The translations under genes were made by a program, and so were the position numbers. A stretch of DNA of 21,554 nucleotides, taken from contig DXVZ01000121.1 of the NCBI GenBank assembly GCA_019417125.1, forward strand, positions 1-21,554, given 5' to 3'. A model generated the notes under the pieces. That model did not search any database, was not told the DNA's origin, and worked only from the letters and a program-made list of their open reading frames with translations. The first letter of the stretch is position 1; each line of letters opens with the position of its first letter. The DNA is from Phascolarctobacterium sp. GTDB taxonomy: Bacteria > Bacillota > Negativicutes > Acidaminococcales > Acidaminococcaceae. Below are positions 13,541-20,538 of the stretch, one piece after another.

Positions 13541-14244
13541 TGTTAAAAGTCAACAATATTGATGTATACTATGGTGCCATTCACGCCATCAAAGACGTCA
13601 GCCTGGAAGTGCCTGACGGCGAAATTGTTACCCTTATCGGTTCTAACGGCGCCGGCAAAAGCACAACGCTGCACACCATCTCCGGTTTGATTAAGCCGAA
13701 AAACGGCAGCATTATTTTTGACGATAAAGATATTACCGGTATGGCAGCGCATAAAATCGTCGGCCTGGGGCTGTGCCAGGTGCCGGAAGGCCGCCACGTT
13801 TTTGCCAACATGACGGTTATGGAAAACCTGGAACTGGGCGCTTATCTGCGCAGCGATAAGGACGGTATTGCCAAAGATTTGGACAATATTTTCCAAAAAT
13901 TTCCGCGTTTGTTAGAACGCAAAAACCAGATTTCCGGTACGCTTTCCGGCGGCGAGCAGCAGATGCTTGCTATGGGCCGCGCGCTGATGAGCCGCCCGCG
14001 CCTGCTTTTACTTGACGAACCTTCCATGGGCCTTGCCCCGTTGCTTGTTAAAGAAATTTTTAATATAATAAAAGAAATCAATGAAAGCGGCACCACGGTA
14101 CTGCTGGTTGAACAGAACGCCAACATGGCGCTTTCCATCGCCGATAAGGCGTACGTTTTGGAAACTGGGCGCATTGCCCTTGCAGGCACGGCGCAGGAGC
14201 TTGCCAGCAGCGAAGCGGTACGCAAAGCATATCTGGGCGGCTAA
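13540..14244 (+). CDS. livF: Branched-chain amino-acid ABC transporter ATP-binding protein LivF
   Basis: The 234-residue ATPase has Walker A GSNGAGKST (34-42), the LivF-typical VPEGRHVFANMTVMENL patch, the signature LSGGEQQMLAMGRAL from about 137, Walker B LLLLDEPSMGL and the H-loop region LLVEQN, where the usual His is replaced by Gln-Asn as is normal for LivF. It is translationally coupled to livG by a one-base overlap. AGGAGG precedes the ATG. It is the last transporter gene; 20 bp later the CBS-ACT gene begins with no terminator between. Confidence 0.96.
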   Translation: MLKVNNIDVYYGAIHAIKDVSLEVPDGEIVTLIGSNGAGKSTTLHTISGLIKPKNGSIIFDDKDITGMAAHKIVGLGLCQVPEGRHVFANMTVMENLELGAYLRSDKDGIAKDLDNIFQKFPRLLERKNQISGTLSGGEQQMLAMGRALMSRPRLLLLDEPSMGLAPLLVKEIFNIIKEINESGTTVLLVEQNANMALSIADKAYVLETGRIALAGTAQELASSEAVRKAYLGG

Positions 14245-14264
14245 ACCCGCAAGGAGGATTTATC

Positions 14265-14924
14265 ATGTTAGTAAAAGAGTTTATGTCTAAAGACGTTGTA
14301 ACTATTGGCGAAGATAAAAACATGCTGGAAGTAAGGGAACTGATGCGCGGCAAGGATAAACGCCGCCTGCCGGTTGTAGATGACATTAACCGCGTGCGCG
14401 GCATTATTACCGACGCCGACGTAAGCCGTACTTCTCCTACCGATGCAACAACGCTTTCGCGTTATGAAGCTAACTATTTGCTTGGCAAGCTTAAAGTACG
14501 CGACGTTATGACCAAAAACGTTATTACGGTTTACTACGAAGCAGGCGTTGAGGACGCCGCTTACCTGCTGTACAAAAACAAAATTAACGCGCTGCCGGTT
14601 GTAGACGATGATAACAAGCTGTGCGGCATTATTACCGACAGTGATATTTTCCGTGCGTTTGTTGATATTATGGGCCTGGCACGCAGCAGCACCCGTATTA
14701 CCATTGACGTTACCGATAAAGTGGGCGTTATTGCTGATATCGGCGCTATGTTCCGCGATAACAATATCAATATTATCAGCATTGTTGCTAAACCGGAAAC
14801 CGATGTTAAAACCGAACTTACCATCCGCGCTGATTTGGGCGGCAAAGGGCTGGAAATTATCGAGCAGCTGCGCGAAGCAGGCTATTATGTAACCGATATC
14901 AGCAACGTAAAGAGCAGAGGGTAA
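14265..14924 (+). CDS. CBS-CBS-ACT domain protein (AcuB-like)
   Basis: The 219-residue soluble protein has two CBS motifs (about 1-56 and 75-133, each with a LPVVDD...GIITD-DV/I core) and a C-terminal ACT domain (about 142-217, starting RITIDVTDKVGVIADIGAMF). CBS pairs bind adenine nucleotides and ACT domains usually bind amino acids. This makes it a likely sensor of energy state and of an amino acid, perhaps the one imported by the upstream Liv system. The architecture matches AcuB of Bacillus, whose exact function is unclear. AAGGAGG precedes the ATG. It sits 20 bp after livF and so is probably co-transcribed. No catalytic domain is present. Confidence 0.85.
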   Translation: MLVKEFMSKDVVTIGEDKNMLEVRELMRGKDKRRLPVVDDINRVRGIITDADVSRTSPTDATTLSRYEANYLLGKLKVRDVMTKNVITVYYEAGVEDAAYLLYKNKINALPVVDDDNKLCGIITDSDIFRAFVDIMGLARSSTRITIDVTDKVGVIADIGAMFRDNNINIISIVAKPETDVKTELTIRADLGGKGLEIIEQLREAGYYVTDISNVKSRG

Positions 14925-14925
14925 G

Positions 14926-15126
14926 ATGGAGCAGAGAAGCTTTAAAACCGGCGACATTGTAAGAATGAAGAAACCGCATCCGTGCGGCAGTTACGAATGG
15001 GAAATTTTGCGCACGGGCATGGATTTCGGCATTAAATGCCGGGGCTGCGGGCACTTCGTTATGCTGGCGCGCCCGAAGTTTGAAAAGGCAGTTAAAGCAA
15101 TCGTAACCACCGAAGCAGAAAAATAA
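14926..15126 (+). CDS. DUF951 family protein (YyzM-like)
   Basis: This small 66-residue protein has the DUF951 pattern: GDIVRMKKPHPCGSYEWEILR, given by its key residues KKPHPCGS and W, then GMDFGIKCRGCGHFVML and a short basic tail, RPKFEKAVK. Two cysteine sites (C20, and the C-x-x-C in CRGC) suggest a metal or nucleic-acid role, but none is established. The Bacillus homologue yyzM lies near rpsF and the origin, so its presence here supports an origin-proximal location. The ATG is one base after the stop of the CBS-ACT gene, with GAGGG upstream, so they are coupled. A terminator follows. Confidence 0.85.
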   Translation: MEQRSFKTGDIVRMKKPHPCGSYEWEILRTGMDFGIKCRGCGHFVMLARPKFEKAVKAIVTTEAEK

Positions 15127-15132
15127 ACCGAA

Positions 15133-15160
15133 GGCGGCAGGCAAAACCTGCCGTCTTTTC
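15133..15160 (+). terminator. Intrinsic terminator ending the liv / CBS-ACT / DUF951 unit
   Basis: GGCGGCAGG (15133-15141) pairs with CCTGCCGTC (15147-15155) with one G-U pair and a CAAAA loop, then TTTT. Its core at 15136-15151 is identical over 16 bases to the terminator at 18427-18466. Confidence 0.85.
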
Positions 15161-15245
15161 TCATTAGTTCATAGATAATTTACAAGCGGCGGCAGGAAAA
15201 TAACTGCCTGCGCAGAAAATTAAGTAAGTGGAAAAGAGGTATGGT

Positions 15246-15914
15246 ATGCAGGCGCTGGAAAAAATCACTTCTGTAATAGGTAAAAGGCTGGCTGGCAGTG
15301 AGCCGGTGCTGGACCGCGACGACAATTTGTGGGATGCCGCCGTGCTGCTGCCGCTTATTAATACGCCGCAGGGCATTGCCGTGCTGTTTGAAGTACGCGC
15401 AGCCAAACTTGGCTGGCAGCCGGGTGACGTGTGCTTTCCCGGCGGCAGGGCAGAATGCAGCGACGGCAGCTTTGCAGAAACGGCGCTGCGCGAAACCTGC
15501 GAGGAGCTGGGCATCAACCGGAGCGACGTGGAGATTGCCGGCGGGCTTAACTACCTGGTAACATATATGGGACCGGTAATTCACCCCTATGTGGGTTATA
15601 TTAAGGACGGCGCGCAGATTGCCTTTAACCGCGACGAAGTGGACGAGGTGTTTACCGTGCCGCTTACTTTTTTGCTGAACAGCGAGCCGCGTATTGCCCA
15701 TATGGAGCTGGCGAATAAGGCGGGCGAAGATTTTCCGTTTGAGCTTTTGCCGCGCCAGCCGCACGAATGGCGCAAAAGAAAGGGTTATTGCGTATATATT
15801 TATGAATATGGCGGCCACGTTATTTGGGGGCTGACGGCGCGCGTTCTGCACGGATTTTTAAAGAGGTTTGCCGCGGATATTAAAGCGGCGTTAGAGGGGG
15901 AAAGAACTTGCTGA
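15246..15914 (+). CDS. Nudix hydrolase, probable coenzyme A pyrophosphatase (NudL/YeaB type)
   Basis: The protein has 222 residues from the ATG at 15246. It shows the CoA-Nudix motif LFEVRAAKLGWQPGDVCFPGG (key residues R51, L55, G60, FPGG 64-67) immediately before the Nudix box, which ends RETCEELGI (82-90). Such enzymes split CoA to phosphopantetheine and 3',5'-ADP using Mg2+. A GTG at 15228 is in frame, but AGAGGT (15235-15240) is placed for the ATG at 15246. The 3' end overlaps the LCP gene by seven bases, so the two are translated together. One oddity is the usual H before G in the CoA motif, which here is Q58-P59. Confidence 0.85.
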   Translation: MQALEKITSVIGKRLAGSEPVLDRDDNLWDAAVLLPLINTPQGIAVLFEVRAAKLGWQPGDVCFPGGRAECSDGSFAETALRETCEELGINRSDVEIAGGLNYLVTYMGPVIHPYVGYIKDGAQIAFNRDEVDEVFTVPLTFLLNSEPRIAHMELANKAGEDFPFELLPRQPHEWRKRKGYCVYIYEYGGHVIWGLTARVLHGFLKRFAADIKAALEGERTC

Positions 15915-17395
15915 CATCGCATGTCAAAAAAATACTGGTGCTGGCGCTGATTTTAATAGCGGCGGCAAGCTACTGGTCGTATTCGTTTATAGATAACAAC
16001 GAAAGCCCGCTGGACAATTTAACAAAGTCTGAGCGTTTGGATTTAAAGAAAAACATTGTTGTTTTAGGCGTTGACGAGCGCCCCAGCGAAGAAGATACAG
16101 GGCGCAGCGATACGCTGTTTGTGGTAATGCTCGACACGGACAACAAGGACGTGTCGCTCTTATCCATTCCGCGCGATACGAGGGTAAAAATTCCCGGTTA
16201 CGGCTGGGATAAAATTAACCACGCCTTTGCCTTTGGCGGGCATAAGCTGACGCAGCAAACAACGGAAGAACTTTTAGGCATCCGTATTAACAACTACGTA
16301 ATGATAGATTTTAAAGGCTTTAAAGGCCTGGTAGACGCTATCGGCGGCGTGGATATTGAAGTTGAAAAACCAATGAGCTATTATGACGAGTGGGACGGCT
16401 TTACCATTGACCTTGCGCCCGGTATGCAGCACATGGACGGCGAAAAAGCCATTCAGTATGTGCGTTACCGCGACGAAGAAGGCGACATTGGGCGTATTCA
16501 GCGCCAGCAAAAATTTTTGCGCGCCGTTTACAATAAAGTAACTTCGGTAGAGATTATACCCAAGCTGCCCGCGCTGGTAGAACAGGCAAACAAAATGGTT
16601 GATACCGATCTTTCCATTGGCGATATGATGGATTTGGCGCAGGCACTGCACGGCATGATGGAAAAACAGGGCGGCCTGCATGCGGCGATGGTGCCGGGGC
16701 TGCCGGAATATATAGACGGCATAAGCTATTGGATTCCTGATATTACTGACCTGCGCAGGCAGATGGCTGATATGCAGGGCGCGGAAATGACCGACCGTTA
16801 CCGCCGCGGCGCGGAACGCATGGAAGCCGAATATGTACGTAATTTGGAACGCGCCAAACAGGCGATAGAGGATGAACTTAACGGCGTTGATACGAAAGAC
16901 GCCGAAGAAAAAAATGCTGATGAAAACGCCAAAGATAAAGATAAGCTGGAAAAAGACGCGGACGTAAAACTTACGGATAAGGATAAGGAAAGCGCCGCTA
17001 AAAAAGACAGCGATAAAACTGCTCAAAGCGGCAGTAAACGCGCCGCCAAAAAAGCAGTGCGTGAATTTGCCGGTGAAAGCGCACCTGCCAAAGTGGAAGT
17101 AAAAGAAACGCCTAAGCAAAGCTACGGCGGCGTAATCCGCGTAGTTGTTATAGATTGCAGCGGCGACCCTGCTAAGGCGGCCAGCGCGCGCGAACGGCTG
17201 AGCAATATGGGCATGAGCGTAACGGACGGCGGCAGCGGCAACCTGCGCGAAGAAACGCTGATAGTTTCCACAACAACCAGCGGGCGCGTGGTAACACGCC
17301 TGACGGAAGCGCCCTTTGTACACGGCATGAGTATCAGCCGTAAGGACGGCGCTGATTATGACGGCATTGTTTACGTCGGTAAAGACTATAAATAA
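15908..17395 (+). CDS. LytR-CpsA-Psr (LCP) family protein with LytR_C domain
   Basis: The 495-residue protein begins at TTG 15908 with GAGGGGG upstream. A single N-terminal membrane helix lies at about 8-25. The LCP domain (about 48-195) shows IVVLGVDERP, GRSDTLFVVMLD, LLSIPRDTRVKIPG, KINHAFAFGG and VRYRDEEGDIGRIQRQQ, which hold the conserved Asp and Arg residues that bind the pyrophosphate-lipid substrate. A long charged Lys/Asp/Glu-rich region (about 310-395) follows, then a LytR_C domain (about 405-493). LCP proteins transfer glycopolymers from lipid carriers to peptidoglycan outside the membrane. In a diderm host the polymer is unknown. The gene overlaps the Nudix gene by seven bases. Confidence 0.9.
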   Translation: MLTSHVKKILVLALILIAAASYWSYSFIDNNESPLDNLTKSERLDLKKNIVVLGVDERPSEEDTGRSDTLFVVMLDTDNKDVSLLSIPRDTRVKIPGYGWDKINHAFAFGGHKLTQQTTEELLGIRINNYVMIDFKGFKGLVDAIGGVDIEVEKPMSYYDEWDGFTIDLAPGMQHMDGEKAIQYVRYRDEEGDIGRIQRQQKFLRAVYNKVTSVEIIPKLPALVEQANKMVDTDLSIGDMMDLAQALHGMMEKQGGLHAAMVPGLPEYIDGISYWIPDITDLRRQMADMQGAEMTDRYRRGAERMEAEYVRNLERAKQAIEDELNGVDTKDAEEKNADENAKDKDKLEKDADVKLTDKDKESAAKKDSDKTAQSGSKRAAKKAVREFAGESAPAKVEVKETPKQSYGGVIRVVVIDCSGDPAKAASARERLSNMGMSVTDGGSGNLREETLIVSTTTSGRVVTRLTEAPFVHGMSISRKDGADYDGIVYVGKDYK

Positions 17396-17460
17396 ATGCT
17401 ATAAATCATCAAAACTGTTTCATAAGACACAAAATTTAAAGGAATTTTATAATTTACCCC

Positions 17461-17489
17461 TTGCGTATTGTATACAAAAATGTTATACT
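17461..17489 (+). promoter_or_regulatory. Promoter with TTGTATACAA palindrome in the spacer
   Basis: TTGCGT (17461-17466), a 17-bp spacer and TATACT (17484-17489), with TG at 17481-17482 (extended -10). The perfect palindrome TTGTATACAA (17468-17477) lies in the spacer and resembles GntR/FadR-type operators. Confidence 0.55.
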
Positions 17490-17515
17490 TAAATCATCAA
17501 ATAGCCCCTCATTTG

Positions 17516-17541
17516 GCCCTTCTCGTAAGGGCTTTTTTTTT
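17516..17541 (+). terminator. Strong intrinsic terminator just downstream of the 17461 promoter
   Basis: GCCCTT (17516-17521) pairs with AAGGGC (17527-17532) around CTCGT and is followed by nine T. It is placed only about 45 nt after the predicted start of the 17461 promoter. It may also end read-through from the LCP gene. Confidence 0.85.
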
Positions 17542-17615
17542 GCCCATTTTACGTTGGCGCAGTTTTTACAAAAATTTAACAGCGCGCGGGCATTCCGCGC
17601 AGGCGGCATTTAGGA

Positions 17616-17621
17616 TATAAT
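17616..17621 (+). promoter_or_regulatory. -10 element of the DeoR-type regulator gene
   Basis: TATAAT at 17616-17621, 36 bp before the ATG. The matching -35 position (TTCCGC, 17593-17598) is poor and lies in a GC hairpin (17584-17600), so an activator or weak constitutive use is possible. Confidence 0.4.
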
Positions 17622-17656
17622 GAAAAATATAACTATTAATTGCGGGAGTAAGATTT

Positions 17657-18412
17657 ATGCTTTATAATGACAGGGCTGCGTTTATTTTGCAGCAGTTGCA
17701 GCTTAAAAGCACGGTTAAAGTGGCGGAGATAGCAAAAACTTTAAACGTATCGGTAGATACCGTGCGGCGCGATTTAAAAGCGCTGGAAGAACAGGGGCAG
17801 CTTAAATGCGTACACGGCGGCGCAAGTTTGCCGGATTATATGCTGGCGTTTAGCAATTTCAGCGGGCGCGAAATTATCCATATCGAAGAAAAACGCCGTG
17901 CAGCGGTGAAAGCTTTGGAATATTTGCGCCCGGGCAGCGTGGTTGCCTTAAATTCCGGCACAACTAACGTAATTTTAGCGCAGGAGCTGATTAAGCGCTT
18001 CAGCGATTTAACGGTTGTAACCAACAATGTTTCGGCAGCTATGGTGCTGATGCAGAACCAGTCGCTGCATACAGTGGTGCTGGGCGGCGATTTGGATACC
18101 CTGGAACATTCCACTTACGGCAGCCTGTGCGAAAAGGAACTTGCCAGGTATTACCCCGATATTTGCTTTTTATCAATCAACAGCGTTGATGCGCAAGCGG
18201 GCTATACCGATTTCCGTTTTCGGGAAATAGGCATTATGCAGCTGATGGCGCAGAACTCCGAAAAAGTAATTGCCGTAATGGACAGCAGCAAGCTGGGGCG
18301 GCGTTCTAAAAAAGTAATTATGGACAACAATATGATAGATTTGCTAGTTATGGACGATGTAAAGCCGCAGGAGCGCGAGCGTTACCTGCACGCAGGCATT
18401 TGCATTGAATAA
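17657..18412 (+). CDS. DeoR/GlpR-family transcriptional regulator
   Basis: The 251-residue protein has an N-terminal winged helix-turn-helix (about 1-57) with the DeoR signature NVSVDTVRRDLKALEEQGQ followed by VHGGA. The C-terminal effector domain (about 75-235) shows LNSGTTN, VVTNNVSAAMVL, VLGGDL and MDSSKLGRR, the phospho-sugar-sensing fold of this family. DeoR proteins usually repress a nearby catabolic operon until a phosphorylated metabolite binds. The next genes form a phosphonate operon, so its effector may be a phosphonate or an aldehyde intermediate (inference). GGGAG precedes the ATG by nine bases. It has its own terminator, so it is a separate unit. Confidence 0.88.
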   Translation: MLYNDRAAFILQQLQLKSTVKVAEIAKTLNVSVDTVRRDLKALEEQGQLKCVHGGASLPDYMLAFSNFSGREIIHIEEKRRAAVKALEYLRPGSVVALNSGTTNVILAQELIKRFSDLTVVTNNVSAAMVLMQNQSLHTVVLGGDLDTLEHSTYGSLCEKELARYYPDICFLSINSVDAQAGYTDFRFREIGIMQLMAQNSEKVIAVMDSSKLGRRSKKVIMDNNMIDLLVMDDVKPQERERYLHAGICIE

Positions 18413-18426
18413 TACGGCAAAATACC

Positions 18427-18466
18427 GCAGCTGGCAGGCAAAACCTGCTGGTTGCTTTTTTTATTT
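18427..18466 (+). terminator. Intrinsic terminator of the DeoR-type gene
   Basis: GCAGCTGGCAGG (18427-18438) pairs with CCTGCTGGTTGC (18444-18455), 12 bp with G-U pairs, CAAAA loop, then T7 and more T. Confidence 0.9.
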
Positions 18467-18501
18467 TACGCAGATTTAAAAATAACTTTAACTGTTTTTG
18501 C

Positions 18502-18530
18502 TTGTTTAGGTTTGCTAAGTAGGGTAAGAT
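18502..18530 (+). promoter_or_regulatory. Possible promoter of the phosphonate operon
   Basis: TTGTTT (18502-18507) and TAAGAT (18525-18530) are 17 bp apart. Both hexamers are imperfect, which fits a regulated promoter. Confidence 0.4.
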
Positions 18531-18540
18531 AAAGCCGTAG

Positions 18541-18582
18541 AAAACAGCAAATATAAAATATAAAAATGCAAAAAACAGCAAA
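18541..18582 (+). repeat. Direct repeat AAAACAGCAAA, candidate DeoR-type operator
   Basis: The same 11 bases occur at 18541-18551 and 18572-18582, 31 bp apart (about three helical turns), between the promoter and the phnX start. The second copy overlaps the ribosome binding site AAAGGAG. DeoR-family proteins often bind spaced repeats. Confidence 0.4.
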
Positions 18583-18593
18583 GGAGAATTATA

Positions 18594-19388
18594 ATGACAG
18601 ATAAGCAGCAAATTAAACTGGTGGTATTCGACTGGGCAGGTACCACTACCGATTTTGGCTCGCAGGCGCCTGTTGACGTTTTTGACAGAACTTTCCGCCA
18701 GAAAGGGATGGTATTTACCAAGGACGAAATTAACGCGCCGATGGGCATGGAGAAAAAAGCCCATATCAAAACCATGCTTTCTACTGAAAAAGGCAGACAG
18801 CTTTGGGAGGAGGTTTACAGCCGCAGCTGGAACGAGGACGATATTGAAGAAGTTTACCAGTGCTTTGAAGCCAATCTGCGCACCGTTGTTACCGAATACA
18901 GCAAACTTATTCCCGGTGTAAAAGAAACCGTGGATAAATTAAAGGAAATGGGCATTAAAATCGGTTCTACAACCGGTTACACCAGCGATATTATGCAGTA
19001 TGTACTGCCCGCAGCCAAGGAACAGGGCTATGAACCTGACTGCGTTGTTACGCCGGACGTTACCGAATATAGCCGCCCGACCCCGTTTATGGTGTTTGAA
19101 TGTATGCGCCAGTTAAACGTATATCCTCCGAAGCTGGTTGTAAAAGCCGGTGATACGGTAATGGATATTTTGGAAGGCAAAAATGCGGGCGCCTGGTCCG
19201 TAGGCATTATTAAAGGTTCCAGTGTGGTTGGCTTAAGCGAAGCTGAATACAACGCGCTGGACGAAGCCGCCAAAAAAGAACTGCACGAAAAAGCAAGACA
19301 GGTTTACCTTGAAGCCGGTGCAGATTATGTAATAGAAAATATTACGGAACTGCCGGAAGTTATCGGCAAAATTAACGAAAGGCTGTAA
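18594..19388 (+). CDS. phnX: Phosphonoacetaldehyde hydrolase (phosphonatase)
   Basis: The 264-residue HAD-superfamily enzyme hydrolyses phosphonoacetaldehyde to acetaldehyde and phosphate. Visible features are FDWAGTTTDFG with nucleophile D13, and a cap region with MGMEKKAHI, where K54 aligns with the Schiff-base lysine K53 of the Bacillus cereus enzyme and H57 with its helper His. They are followed by STTGYTSDIM, PDVTEYSRPTPFMVFECM (the RP-P-PxM motif, key residues R161, P162, P164) and VVKAGDTVMDILEGKNAG. Length and motifs are complete, so it should be active. AAGGAG precedes the ATG. It is the first gene of the operon; the dehydrogenase gene begins 12 bp later. No phnW lies next to it in the window. 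Confidence 0.95.
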   Translation: MTDKQQIKLVVFDWAGTTTDFGSQAPVDVFDRTFRQKGMVFTKDEINAPMGMEKKAHIKTMLSTEKGRQLWEEVYSRSWNEDDIEEVYQCFEANLRTVVTEYSKLIPGVKETVDKLKEMGIKIGSTTGYTSDIMQYVLPAAKEQGYEPDCVVTPDVTEYSRPTPFMVFECMRQLNVYPPKLVVKAGDTVMDILEGKNAGAWSVGIIKGSSVVGLSEAEYNALDEAAKKELHEKARQVYLEAGADYVIENITELPEVIGKINERL

Positions 19389-19400
19389 GGAGGACTTTGG

Positions 19401-20519
19401 TTGAACACTTATTATAACCCCGTGCGTACTTACCAGGGCGTTGGCAGCCTTGCCGTGCTGCCGCAGCTGGTAAGCCAGCTTAACCCACAAAAAATACTGC
19501 TGCTGATTTGGGATGGCAGCGTTTTGCAGAACCGTTACCTTAAAGAAACGGCTGCGGAATTTAAAGATATTTTAACCGTAAGGGCTTTTGCTTCTTCCAA
19601 CCCGGAAATGTACGAACTGTACGAAGTTTACAGCGAAACAAGAAACGAAAACTTTGAGCTTGTCATCGCTGTCGGCGGCGGCAGCGTGCTGGACGTAGGT
19701 AAATCGCTGTGCTGCCTGTACGCTTCTTCCGTAAATTCGGTGGAAGAAATGCGTAGTTTAATCAACGGTAAGGGCTATAATAAGCCTGCCTGCAAATGGA
19801 TTGGCGTGCCGACTACCGCAGGTACCGGCAGCGAAGTAACCTGCTGGGCAACCGTGTGGGACAGCGAGCACAACAAAAAATATTCTGTTGATACGCAGGA
19901 TAATTACGCTTACGCAGCCGTTGTAGACCCGGTACTGGCTTCTACCATGCCGGTTAAACTGGCGGTATCTTCCGCGCTGGACGCTGTGTGCCATGCCGCG
20001 GAAAGTTACTGGGCAAAGGCAAGCAACACCGTATCGCGTGCACATGCCCTGGCAGCGATAAAAATTGTTATGGATAACATCGAAGGCCTGTTGTGCGGCA
20101 AGGAAGAAGCGCACGACGCTATGGCGCAGGGCAGTATGCTGGCAGGGCTGGCGTTCAGCAATACGCGCACAACCGCCTGCCATTCCATTTCTTACCCATT
20201 GACAATGAAGTACCACATTCCCCACGGCGTTGCCGTAAGCATTTTGCTGGCGCCGGTAATGCGCTTAAACTTGCCGTACATTCAAAACAGCGGCGAACTG
20301 TTTAACGCTTTCGGCGTAAAAAATGTGGATGAATTATCTGAAAAAGTTACCTCTATTCTTGAAAAATCCGGCAGCCCAGCTAAATTAAGCCACTGGGGCG
20401 CCAAAGAAGAAGAGTTGCCGGACCTTACCGCCCACAGTATGACCAAAGGGCGCGCTGACAACAACCCGGCAGAACTGACCGCAGAAAATGTTGAAGAAAT
20501 TTTAAAAAGCGTATTTTAA
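19401..20519 (+). CDS. Iron-containing alcohol dehydrogenase, possible phosphonoacetaldehyde/2-hydroxyethylphosphonate enzyme
   Basis: The 372-residue group III dehydrogenase starts with TTG at 19401, with AAGGAGG 12 bases upstream. It has the NAD(P)-binding GGGS (92-95), PTTAGTGSEVT (137-147), and metal ligands D194, H198, H261 and H275. These are each exactly two less than D196, H200, H263 and H277 of E. coli FucO. The position directly after phnX suggests work on a phosphonate pathway aldehyde. It could oxidise 2-hydroxyethylphosphonate to phosphonoacetaldehyde, do the reverse as PhpC-type reductases do, or reduce the acetaldehyde made by PhnX to ethanol. Sequence alone does not decide between these. 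Confidence 0.85.
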   Translation: MNTYYNPVRTYQGVGSLAVLPQLVSQLNPQKILLLIWDGSVLQNRYLKETAAEFKDILTVRAFASSNPEMYELYEVYSETRNENFELVIAVGGGSVLDVGKSLCCLYASSVNSVEEMRSLINGKGYNKPACKWIGVPTTAGTGSEVTCWATVWDSEHNKKYSVDTQDNYAYAAVVDPVLASTMPVKLAVSSALDAVCHAAESYWAKASNTVSRAHALAAIKIVMDNIEGLLCGKEEAHDAMAQGSMLAGLAFSNTRTTACHSISYPLTMKYHIPHGVAVSILLAPVMRLNLPYIQNSGELFNAFGVKNVDELSEKVTSILEKSGSPAKLSHWGAKEEELPDLTAHSMTKGRADNNPAELTAENVEEILKSVF

Positions 20520-20538
20520 CAAAAAGGAGAAATGAATC

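Noticed and set aside
14268..14957. Antisense open frame of 229 codons opposite the CBS-ACT gene
   Set aside because: It is a shadow of the real gene; the protein has no family pattern and no translation signal.
16274..17323. Long antisense open frame (349 codons) opposite the LCP gene
   Set aside because: It mirrors the codon bias of the + strand gene, has no ribosome binding site or recognisable family, and the + strand frame has clear LCP motifs.
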